This document shows positions 1 through 4,888 of a stretch of 6,857 nt of DNA, piece by piece. How positions within the stretch are numbered: the stretch's first letter is position 1; each line of letters opens with the position of its first letter. The translations under genes and the position numbers were made by a program. Under the pieces are notes generated by a model, which saw only the letters and a list, made by a program, of their open reading frames with translations, made no database searches and was not told the origin of the DNA. Source of the stretch: Anaerolineae bacterium (GTDB taxonomy: Bacteria > Chloroflexota > Anaerolineae > 4572-78 > J111); assembly GCA_020433835.1 (NCBI GenBank), contig JAGRBY010000388.1:1-6857 (forward strand). The letters are read 5' to 3'.

Positions 1-1251
1 ATCGTCTACTTTGGCGTTGATTTCAAAGGCGGTCATCGGCGCAACCGGCGAGACCATGACATCGACCTTTTCAAAGGCTTGCTCGAAGTCGCGTCGCAGC
101 AGGGTGCGTACTTTTTGAGCCTGCAAATAATAGGCATCGTAATAGCCGGCGGATAGAGCGTAGGTGCCCAGCATAATGCGGCGCTTGACTTCGGGGCCGA
201 AGCCGGCTTCGCGGGTTTCGTTGTAGGTGTTCCACATATCGCCGCCGTCGTGGCGCAGGCCAAAACGCACGCCATCGTAGCGGGATAAGTTGGCCGACGC
301 TTCGGCGGTGGCGACGATATAATAGGCCGGGATGCCGTATTGGGTATTGGGCAGCGAAACCTCGACCAGTTCTGCTCCCAAAGAAGCCAGGTGGTCGATG
401 GCCGTCCGCACCGTTTGGGCTACGCCCGGTTCCATTCCATCGGTAAAATATTCTTGAGGAATGCCGACTTTAACGCCTTTGAGGCCGTCGCCCTGCTTAA
501 TATCATCGACATAGTTAGGAACCGGCGCGTTGACCGAGGTTGAATCGCGCGGGTCGTGACCGGCGATGGCGTTGAGCAAAATGGCAGCATCTTCAACATC
601 TTTGGTAATCGGGCCGATTTGATCGAGCGATGAGCCGAAGGCAATTAACCCGTAACGGCTGACGCGCCCGTACGTCGGTTTGAGGCCAACCACACCGCAA
701 AATGAGGCAGGCAACCGCACGCTGCCGCCGGTATCGCTGCCGAGCGTGCCGAAGGCTTCATCGGCTCCGATTGCGGCGGCGCTACCGCCACTGCTGCCGC
801 CGGGCACGCAGTTGAGGTTGCGCGGGTTGCGGGTGGGATGAAAGGCCGAATATTCAGTCGAGCTGCCCATCGCAAATTCATCGCAGTTGGTTTTGCCGAT
901 AAAGACCGCGCCGTCTTGGCGCAGCCGGTCGATGGCCGTGGCGTCGAAGGGCGGGGTAAAGCCATCGAGTATTTTCGAGGCGGCGGTGGTCGGCACGCCG
1001 TTGGTGATGATGGTATCTTTAATGCCTAACGGGATGCCTAACAGCGGGCGATCTTCGCCGGTGGCGCGGCGCTCGTCGGCCATTTCAGCCATGCGCAGGG
1101 CGATTTCCGGCTGGAGGCTGATGTAGGCCCCCACTTTCTCTTCCACGGCATCGATGCGGGCCAGCACGCTTTCGGTCAGTTCAACCGAGGTGGTTGCGCC
1201 CTGGCGCAGTTGTTCTTGAGCTTCGTGAATGGTGAGTGAATAGAGTTCCAA
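1..1251 (-). CDS. gatA: Asp/Glu-tRNA amidotransferase subunit A, 3' end cut by window edge
   Basis: GatA is the amidase subunit of the cytoplasmic GatCAB complex. It releases ammonia from glutamine, and GatB uses that ammonia to convert Glu-tRNA(Gln) or Asp-tRNA(Asn) to the amidated form. The frame is open for 417 codons without a stop and still reads GatA at base 1 (SPVAPMTAFEI), so roughly the last 65-70 residues of a family usually near 485 are missing. The amidase-signature Ser-cisSer-Lys triad is visible: Lys78 in GIKD, Ser153 in GGSSGGS and Ser177 in GSDTGGSVR, with the spacing usual for the family. Further signatures are NCDEFAMGSS, VGLKPTYGRVSRYGL and RIMLGTYALSAGYYDAYY. The start is TTG at 1249-1251: a GGAGG lies 5 nt upstream and the protein begins ELYSLTIHEA as expected, while the first in-frame ATG is about 50 codons in. 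gatC lies 78 bp upstream on the same strand, so the two are probably one operon. I am very sure of the identity. Confidence 0.97.
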   Translation of the reverse strand, partial: MELYSLTIHEAQEQLRQGATTSVELTESVLARIDAVEEKVGAYISLQPEIALRMAEMADERRATGEDRPLLGIPLGIKDTIITNGVPTTAASKILDGFTPPFDATAIDRLRQDGAVFIGKTNCDEFAMGSSTEYSAFHPTRNPRNLNCVPGGSSGGSAAAIGADEAFGTLGSDTGGSVRLPASFCGVVGLKPTYGRVSRYGLIAFGSSLDQIGPITKDVEDAAILLNAIAGHDPRDSTSVNAPVPNYVDDIKQGDGLKGVKVGIPQEYFTDGMEPGVAQTVRTAIDHLASLGAELVEVSLPNTQYGIPAYYIVATAEASANLSRYDGVRFGLRHDGGDMWNTYNETREAGFGPEVKRRIMLGTYALSAGYYDAYYLQAQKVRTLLRRDFEQAFEKVDVMVSPVAPMTAFEINAKVDD

Positions 1252-1261
1252 TATTTCCTCC
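1249..1261 (-). promoter_or_regulatory. gatA ribosome binding site and TTG start
   Basis: Read on the minus strand, GGAGG (complement of 1257-1261) is followed by the 5-nt spacer AAATA and then TTG. This fixes the gatA start, because no ATG or GTG in frame nearby gives a GatA-like N-terminus. The site lies close downstream of the intercistronic hairpin at 1272-1308, so folding of that hairpin could affect ribosome access; this last point is inference. Confidence 0.8.
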
Positions 1262-1271
1262 AATATGAAAT

Positions 1272-1308
1272 AAGGTGACAGTCACTATTAAAAAGTGACT
1301 GTCACCTT
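1272..1308. repeat. Perfect 15-bp hairpin between gatC and gatA
   Basis: Arm AAGGTGACAGTCACT (1272-1286) is the exact reverse complement of 1294-1308, with a 7-nt loop ATTAAAA. Each arm also contains a near-perfect smaller palindrome, GTGAC-N-GTCAC, with A at the centre of one and T at the centre of the other. Neither strand has a long T-run after the stem (minus strand continues ATTTCATATT; plus strand has only TTTT), so it is not a convincing intrinsic terminator. Its position inside the operon, 11 bp from the gatA Shine-Dalgarno sequence, would suit a REP-type dispersed element, an RNA-processing or stability element, or a gatA attenuator. Confidence 0.8.
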
Positions 1309-1329
1309 TTGAACTGCGTAACTCATAGA

Positions 1330-1620
1330 TTAGTCGAGTACGGCGCGGACTTTGAAACTCCCGTCTTCGGCGTCGGGGGCGTTGCGCAGGGCTTCATCGT
1401 TGGGCAGCGAGAGCGACAGTTCATCGGGCCGCATTACGTTATTGATCGGTAAGGCGCTGGTGGTGGGCGGGATACCGGTGGTATCGACCTGTTGCAGCAT
1501 CTCAGCGTATTCTAAAATGTTCGAGAGCTGCTCTTGGAACATATCTTTTTCGGCGTCGGAGAGGGTCAGTTTTGCCAGTTCGGCAATGCGTTCTACTTCC
1601 TCGCGGTTTAGTTTAGCCAT
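1330..1620 (-). CDS. gatC: Asp/Glu-tRNA amidotransferase subunit C
   Basis: GatC is the small non-catalytic subunit that wraps around the GatA-GatB interface and stabilises the amidotransferase. The product is 96 residues, normal for the family (about 95). It shows the usual pattern: an N-terminal helical part with EEVERIAELAKLTL, then LSNILEYAEMLQQVDT, the linker GIPPTTSA, a conserved NVMRPDE turn, and the C-terminal NAPDAEDGSFKVRAVL. The frame stays open 11 codons further upstream, but the ATG at 1618-1620 is preferred. It has GGAG 7 nt upstream and gives the standard MAKLNREEV start. gatA follows 78 bp downstream. A strong promoter candidate lies about 150 bp upstream (1774-1802), implying a long leader that includes a heptad-repeat hairpin. 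Confidence 0.96.
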   Translation of the reverse strand: MAKLNREEVERIAELAKLTLSDAEKDMFQEQLSNILEYAEMLQQVDTTGIPPTTSALPINNVMRPDELSLSLPNDEALRNAPDAEDGSFKVRAVLD

Positions 1621-1662
1621 GGGGCGTCTCCACATATAGGACTCGTCCATCAATAACTTTAC

Positions 1663-1730
1663 GGGAGTAGGAGATTAGAGATTGGTAATTAGAGATTAAA
1701 CAATCTCCAATCTCCAGTCTCTAATTTCCC
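1663..1730. repeat. Heptad-repeat hairpin in the gatC leader
   Basis: The left half reads as consecutive 7-mers: GGGAGTA, GGAGATT, AGAGATT, GGTAATT, AGAGATT (1663-1697). The right half is the complementary set CTCCAAT, CTCCAGT, CTCTAAT, TTCCC (1705-1730). Folding 1669-1698 against 1701-1730 pairs 23 of 30 positions with only a 2-nt loop. Heptanucleotide tandem repeats are known from cyanobacteria (STRR sequences). This is that kind of structure, but arranged as an inverted repeat. It lies inside the inferred gatC 5' leader and would form a long stem in the mRNA. Confidence 0.75.
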
Positions 1731-1773
1731 AAGCTAAACGTTATTCATGAACAGTTTCATAGTATTAAACCGC

Positions 1774-1802
1774 ATGATAGGGGGAGAGATTTGCTTTGTC
1801 AA
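1774..1802 (-). promoter_or_regulatory. Candidate sigma70-type promoter for gatC-gatA
   Basis: On the minus strand TTGACA (complement of 1797-1802, a full consensus match) is followed by a 17-bp spacer and TATCAT (complement of 1774-1779, five of six matches). Transcription would start near 1767 and give a leader of roughly 145-150 nt before gatC. It lies back to back with the plus-strand promoter at 1822-1850, with only about 20 bp between the two -35 boxes. Confidence 0.6.
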
Positions 1803-1821
1803 AACAGCGGCGGGTTAAAGT

Positions 1822-1850
1822 TTGACTTCTAAAGATAATCGCCCTAGATT
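1822..1850 (+). promoter_or_regulatory. Candidate promoter giving a leaderless acetyltransferase mRNA
   Basis: TTGACT (1822-1827), a 17-bp spacer and TAGATT (1845-1850) resemble a sigma70-type promoter. The -10 box ends 6 bp before the ATG at 1857, so the usual start distance puts the first transcribed base on or next to the A of the ATG. There is no Shine-Dalgarno sequence before that ATG, which agrees with leaderless translation. The -10 match is only four of six. Confidence 0.45.
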
Positions 1851-1856
1851 ATAGCC

Positions 1857-2603
1857 ATGAACAACACATACAACGATCTTAATCAACCGATTGGTTTGCC
1901 TTTGCCGGAAGGCTGGGCACCACCGTCACCTCCACCTTATGAAACTCTGGCCGGGCGTTTTTGCCGCCTTGAGCCGCTGTCAGCCGAGCGCCACGCCGTC
2001 GATCTTTTCGCGGCTTATAGCCAGGCGGATGCGGGTTTATGGACGTATCTGCCTTATGGGCCGTTTGCTGCCCAAGATGACTATACGGCTTGGGTGAATA
2101 AAGTTCTGCCCAGCAGCGATCCGCTGTTTTATGCCATCATTAATGCGCAAAGCGGACAAGCTGAAGGTATCGCCAGCTATTTGCGCATTACACCGGCTAG
2201 CGGCTCGATTGAAGTGGGGCATATTAATTATGCGCCGGCTTTGCAGCGCACTCCGGCGGCTACGGAAGCGATGTTTTTGATGATGAAGCATGCGTTTGAC
2301 CTGGGCTATCGCCGTTATGAGTGGAAGTGCGATGCCTTGAATGCGCCCTCGCGGTTGGCGGCGCAGCGGCTCGGCTTTTCGTATGAGGGTATCTTCCGGC
2401 AGGCGACCTTGTATAGAGGACGCAATCGCGATACGGCCTGGTTTGCCGTTATCGATCAGGAATGGCCGGCTTTGCGGGCTGCGTTTCAACAGTGGCTCGA
2501 CCCGGCTAATTTCGATGCGGCCGGCCAGCAGCGGCAGCGATTGAGCGATTTGACCGCGCCGCTGCTGTACCAGACCGATCCGGAAGTAGGAAGTGGGGAG
2601 TAG
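1857..2603 (+). CDS. GNAT family N-acetyltransferase, RimJ/RimL type
   Basis: This 248-residue protein belongs to the GNAT superfamily, which transfers acetyl from acetyl-CoA to an amine; the substrate cannot be told from sequence. An N-terminal segment (about 1-35, rich in proline) precedes the fold: LAGRFCRLEPLSAERHAVDLF at about 31-51, the WTYLPYGPF stretch near 62-70, the core strand with IEVGHINYAP (118-127), an acetyl-CoA-loop helix around 130-150, and the RimL-like WKCDALNAPSRLAAQRLGF block followed by EGIFRQATLYRGRNRDTAWF (about 156-196). The last block is typical of a widespread RimL-like group. The usual Q/R-x-x-G-x-G/A acetyl-CoA motif is degenerate (QRTPAATEA). It is the only plus-strand gene here and has no Shine-Dalgarno sequence; see the leaderless promoter. 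Its last residues (EVGSGE) and stop codon are encoded by a heptamer repeat. Confidence 0.9.
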   Translation: MNNTYNDLNQPIGLPLPEGWAPPSPPPYETLAGRFCRLEPLSAERHAVDLFAAYSQADAGLWTYLPYGPFAAQDDYTAWVNKVLPSSDPLFYAIINAQSGQAEGIASYLRITPASGSIEVGHINYAPALQRTPAATEAMFLMMKHAFDLGYRRYEWKCDALNAPSRLAAQRLGFSYEGIFRQATLYRGRNRDTAWFAVIDQEWPALRAAFQQWLDPANFDAAGQQRQRLSDLTAPLLYQTDPEVGSGE

Positions 2604-2609
2604 GGATCA
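2582..2609. repeat. Heptamer tandem repeat at the 3' end of the acetyltransferase gene
   Basis: Four successive 7-mers are GGAAGTA, GGAAGTG, GGGAGTA and GGGATCA. GGGAGTA is identical to the first heptad of the hairpin at 1663-1730, so related repeats bracket the acetyltransferase gene. The third heptad supplies the stop codon TAG (2601-2603). Just after it, GGGAT-CAATC-ATCCC (2603-2617) forms a 5-bp stem too weak to call a terminator. Confidence 0.6.
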
Positions 2610-2674
2610 ATCATCCCCGCAGAAACACGAAGTTTTAAGATTTTTGTGGGTGAAACTGTGCGTTCTTCAATGCC

Positions 2675-2729
2675 GGGTTTAATTGAGTGAAAATGATGCT
2701 CCCGGCGAAGCGGGAATGGTGTTAAACCC
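2675..2729 (-). terminator. Imperfect palindrome at the end of the small gene pair
   Basis: GGGTTTAA (2675-2682) pairs with TTAAACCC (2722-2729). In the centre TCCCG-GCGAAG-CGGGA forms a second stem. The palindrome covers the last 16 codons and stop of the 2679-3086 gene on the minus strand. It could end transcription of the pair or be a dispersed repeat that recruited the gene end. There is no clear T-run, so the terminator role is uncertain. Confidence 0.3.
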
Positions 2730-3086
2730 ATCATCGATTGAATGACTGCCTGATGAGGGTGGCTGCTTCTGCATCTCTGCCAGGGCCACGGTCACCATAT
2801 CGACCAAAATCATAAAATCGACCGGCGCAAGGTTGAGAGCGATACTTTGAAACCAGAGTTGATAGTATTGGTGGTTTTCATAGTAGTTCATCAAACAGCG
2901 TTGGCGGCGAATTTGGGTAAACGAGGTTGAACTGCACTCCTTTAGCAGTTCGACCAATTCGTGAAAGAGGGCCGGGGAGAGGTGCATTGTCACCGTATCC
3001 CAGGTGAGGTGAAGCGTGCCGTGTTCGCATTGAACAATTAAGCGCCGATCGGTGCTAATGGCTAGTGTGGTAAAGATGTTACACAT
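2679..3086 (-). CDS. Unrecognised small protein, second of a tandem paralogous pair
   Basis: The 135-residue product is not one I can name. It aligns without any gap to the product of the upstream gene (3062-3460) over about residues 13-101, sharing D13-R14-R15, G23, L27, W29-D30, T33, P38, F41, V45, L48, E50, L77, I82, L86, F91, L94-V95 and A101. It also repeats internally at an offset of exactly 50: HLTWDTVTMHLSPALFHELV (26-45) against QLWFQSIALNLAPVDFMILV (76-95). The pattern (hydrophobic strand, L-x-P turn, F-x-x-L-V helix) suggests two copies of a strand-strand-helix unit. No signal peptide or membrane segment is evident, so it is probably cytosolic. The start is firm: AAGGAG lies 5 nt before ATG 3084-3086, inside the upstream gene, which overlaps it by 25 bp. 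The tail after about 105 has no counterpart in the paralogue and is partly encoded by a palindrome. Confidence 0.8.
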   Translation of the reverse strand: MCNIFTTLAISTDRRLIVQCEHGTLHLTWDTVTMHLSPALFHELVELLKECSSTSFTQIRRQRCLMNYYENHQYYQLWFQSIALNLAPVDFMILVDMVTVALAEMQKQPPSSGSHSIDDGFNTIPASPGASFSLN

Positions 3087-3460
3087 AAGGTCTCCTTTTC
3101 AAAAGCAGTAGGCGGAAGTAATCTCTCCAATCCATGGCGAGCCTTCAGTTGGCGAGCTGCCTCGCGTACCAAACGTACAAGATTCAAAAATTCTGATAGG
3201 CTTAAATCAAAGCCGATATTTTTAACCCCCAGATAGAAGCAGCCCGGCCGGGCCTGCATGAGCCAGCACTGCCCGCAACTGATACGGCAGAGGTTGACCT
3301 CAAAGACCCCTTCTTCTAAGACATTGACCATGCGGTTGAAATCGACCGGCGGTATTGTGAGCGTAATTTCATCCCAGAGAAGTGATATGAAACCCGATGC
3401 CGTCCAACAGATTTGGCGGCGGTCGCTATACTCGGCTACCACGGTTATTTTCTGATCCAT
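3062..3460 (-). CDS. Unrecognised small protein, first of a tandem paralogous pair
   Basis: This is a 132-residue protein of unknown function and the paralogue of the next gene downstream. The two numberings match residue for residue through the core (DRR at 13-15, WD at 29-30, P38, F41, F91, L94-V95). It shows the same internal 50-residue periodicity: SLLWDEITLTIPPVDFNRMV (26-45) against YLGVKNIGFDLSLSEFLNLV (76-95). The linker contains C58, C62 and C65, and C18 and C74 are also present. The other paralogue has only one cysteine in that linker (C64), so metal binding is not supported. The frame is open 24 codons further upstream, but ATG 3458-3460 is chosen because AAGGTGA precedes it at good spacing and it gives an N-terminus collinear with the paralogue. 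Its stop lies 25 bp inside the next gene, so translation is probably coupled. A promoter candidate lies at 3504-3532. Confidence 0.8.
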   Translation of the reverse strand: MDQKITVVAEYSDRRQICWTASGFISLLWDEITLTIPPVDFNRMVNVLEEGVFEVNLCRISCGQCWLMQARPGCFYLGVKNIGFDLSLSEFLNLVRLVREAARQLKARHGLERLLPPTAFEKETLCVTSLPH

Positions 3461-3503
3461 CGTCACCTTCTTTCTTTGATCTGCCAGTGGGTTACGTGGG
3501 TTC

Positions 3504-3532
3504 AGTGTACGGGACACAACGGTTTTTATCAA
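3504..3532 (-). promoter_or_regulatory. Candidate promoter for the small paralogous gene pair
   Basis: On the minus strand TTGATA (complement of 3527-3532, five of six matches to the -35 consensus) is followed by a 17-bp spacer and TACACT (complement of 3504-3509, four of six). Transcription would begin near 3497 and leave a leader of about 35-40 nt with an AAGGTGA ribosome site, consistent with the 3062-3460 gene being first in its own two-gene operon. Confidence 0.5.
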
Positions 3533-3591
3533 TAGACTTGTGTTAGGGGGAGGCCGTGCCGGGGGAATCTTTTGGCTGTGAGGCAGTTACC

Positions 3592-3609
3592 GAAGGAGGT
3601 GAAGGAGGT
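3592..3609 (+). repeat. Exact tandem duplication of GAAGGAGGT
   Basis: Two perfect 9-mers lie back to back. Each contains AAGGAGGT, a full match to the usual anti-Shine-Dalgarno region of 16S rRNA. No ATG, GTG or TTG lies at a usable distance downstream on the plus strand, and no open frame follows, so it does not mark a gene I can see. Confidence 0.6.
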
Positions 3610-3645
3610 AAATTTAATCAGTAACCAAGCCTAAATAGAGATTTG

Positions 3646-3700
3646 GAGCGACAAAGTTTACTTTGATCCCATGTTGATGACAAAGCAAGCTTTGTCGCTC
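3646..3700. repeat. Cluster of competing hairpins
   Basis: GAGCGACAAAG (3646-3656) pairs with CTTTGTCGCTC (3690-3700). A second exact stem, GACAAAGC (3679-3686) with GCTTTGTC (3689-3696), uses the same right arm. A third, CAAAG (3652-3656) with CTTTG (3661-3665), uses the same left arm. The long hairpin and the two short ones therefore exclude each other, as in attenuators, although this is also how a degenerate repeat element can look. It lies between the 3742-4683 gene and the small gene pair, with both neighbours on the minus strand. Confidence 0.55.
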
Positions 3701-3711
3701 TGATAAATTTT

Positions 3712-3734
3712 CATTGCCAATGCGTTTGGCAATG
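3712..3734 (-). terminator. Possible terminator after the double-GNAT gene
   Basis: CATTGCCAA (3712-3720) and TTGGCAATG (3726-3734) form a perfect 9-bp stem with a 5-nt loop, seven bases beyond the stop codon of the minus-strand acetyltransferase gene. The position suits a terminator, but the downstream minus-strand sequence is AAAATTTATC with only a short T-run, so efficiency is doubtful. Confidence 0.4.
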
Positions 3735-3741
3735 TGGCTCT

Positions 3742-4683
3742 TTAAAAGAAGAACGGTGGGCTGGTGATGATGTAGTTTTCGAACTTGCCGAACGGTTTGT
3801 TGCTCATAAAAATGGCGACAAACCAGTCGGGCTGGAAGCCGCGTGCGATTAAGTATTCGACGGCGGTGGTGTTGATGGTGGGAACTTCAAGCCCAAACTC
3901 GCGTTGGTTGCGGGCGGCTTCGCTTTCGGCGTGGGCCAAGACAGCCGGGAAGTCAGATGAATCGAGTAAGGCAAATGGCCCGTTGTTTGTACCCAGATAG
4001 CCGTAGCCTACCGGCTGGCCGTGGCGATAGTAAAGATAGCCTTCGCGTCCGTCGAGTAGCCATTTATGATCCGCATCGCGACGATGTTCGATGATGTCAG
4101 CGTCGATGGCGGCTAAGATGTCGAGCGTTGCCGGCGTGTTTGTCATCGGCTCGAAAACGAGATCGCTTTCAACGGTGGTCTCTTCGGGATCACGCCCAAA
4201 ATAGTAGATCGGAAAGCGAGGGTAAACGCCCTGTTTCAGATACAGTTTCTGCGCCCGCGAGTCGGTGGTGGCGATGATGACTTTGTGGCCGTCGAATTCG
4301 AGCGGAAAGGTGCGGCTGATTAAACCGTGTCCGGCTCCTAATGATTGAGCGCTAGGCCGCACAAAGAAATCGGTTAGCTCGACCAGGCCTTCGCGCTCGA
4401 TTGAACGGGCGTAACCGACCGGCTCGCCGTTGTGTTCGGCAATCCAGAATTGGGCGGCGGTTTGGGCCAGATGCTCAGACAGCGGGCGGCGCTGCTGCCA
4501 CATCTTCTCCAACGCCTCAGGATTATGCCAGCTTGTGGTGGCCGATGAGCCGAAGCGTTTGACCAAATCGGCTAAGGTTTCTTCAAAAATGCAGTAAAGC
4601 TGATGGAGATCGTTTATTTCGCCCCGACGAAAGGTGAGCGTCTCGGTTTTGGAGGTGTTGTTTGTTGTCATTACAGCAGTCAT
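3742..4683 (-). CDS. Two-domain GNAT family N-acetyltransferase
   Basis: The 313-residue product is a GNAT superfamily enzyme that probably acetylates a small molecule or peptide amine with acetyl-CoA; the substrate is unknown. The N-terminal domain (about 15-165) has FWIAEHNGEPVGYARS (79-94), ELTDFFVRP (102-110), the acetyl-CoA loop QSLGAG (113-118) and DSRAQKLYLKQGVYPRFPIYYF (about 141-162). The C-terminal half (about 180-296) repeats the topology in degenerate form, with YYRHGQPVGYGYLG (218-231) and AVEYLIARGFQPDWFVAIFM (274-293), but no clear Q-x-x-G-x-G. It is probably a pseudo-duplicated GNAT with one active site. The frame is open to 4995, but ATG 4681-4683 is preferred. It has AGGAG 8 nt upstream and marks where GNAT-like sequence begins, and the longer form would read through a palindrome and overlap the next gene. 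Confidence 0.85.
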   Translation of the reverse strand: MTAVMTTNNTSKTETLTFRRGEINDLHQLYCIFEETLADLVKRFGSSATTSWHNPEALEKMWQQRRPLSEHLAQTAAQFWIAEHNGEPVGYARSIEREGLVELTDFFVRPSAQSLGAGHGLISRTFPLEFDGHKVIIATTDSRAQKLYLKQGVYPRFPIYYFGRDPEETTVESDLVFEPMTNTPATLDILAAIDADIIEHRRDADHKWLLDGREGYLYYRHGQPVGYGYLGTNNGPFALLDSSDFPAVLAHAESEAARNQREFGLEVPTINTTAVEYLIARGFQPDWFVAIFMSNKPFGKFENYIITSPPFFF

Positions 4684-4753
4684 TGTTTTGACTCCTTGGA
4701 TGTAAAAATTTGTACTAATAGACAAAATGGATAAAAGACGCACAATCGAGCCT

Positions 4754-4831
4754 GTCATGCCCGCACGCTTTAGGCGGGCATCCAGCGTTACAAGGTCCCC
4801 TGGATGCCCGATAAAATCATTCGGGCATGAC
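4754..4831. repeat. REP/MITE-like nested palindrome
   Basis: Outer arms GTCATGCCCG (4754-4763) and CGGGCATGAC (4822-4831) enclose inner arms CGGGCATCCAG (4775-4785) and CTGGATGCCCG (4800-4810). Alternative side stems also exist, for example GCCCGC (4759-4764) with GCGGGC (4774-4779). GTCAT-headed elements of this build with inner CATCCAG/CTGGATG arms are a widespread bacterial intergenic repeat type, in several genomes linked to RAYT (IS200-like) transposases. No transposase is present here. It fills the gap between the DinB-like and double-GNAT genes. Confidence 0.8.
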
Positions 4832-4888
4832 GTAATGAAACGTGTTGTCAAACTAATTTCGGTATGGATCAGGCCGGCACTTACGTGC

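Noticed and set aside
645..965. Open frame on the minus strand, 106 codons, alanine-rich
   Set aside because: It is a shifted-frame shadow inside gatA, whose true frame reads the amidase signature without interruption across this span.
2037..2489. Minus-strand open frame (150 codons) opposite the RimL-type acetyltransferase gene
   Set aside because: It lies antisense to clear GNAT motifs and has a basic, low-information composition.
3266..3289. C-x3-C-x2-C arrangement (C58, C62, C65) in the first paralogue, as in radical SAM enzymes
   Set aside because: The protein is only 132 residues, lacks any TIM-barrel sequence, and its paralogue has only one cysteine in this segment.
3461..3532. Upstream start for the first small paralogue
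   Set aside because: The extension runs through the promoter candidate and breaks the residue-for-residue match with the paralogue. The ATG at 3460 has the AAGGTGA ribosome site.
4754..4831. Insertion sequence or tRNA-like gene
   Set aside because: There is no transposase frame, and the nested palindrome lacks tRNA arm lengths, a T-loop or an anticodon stem.
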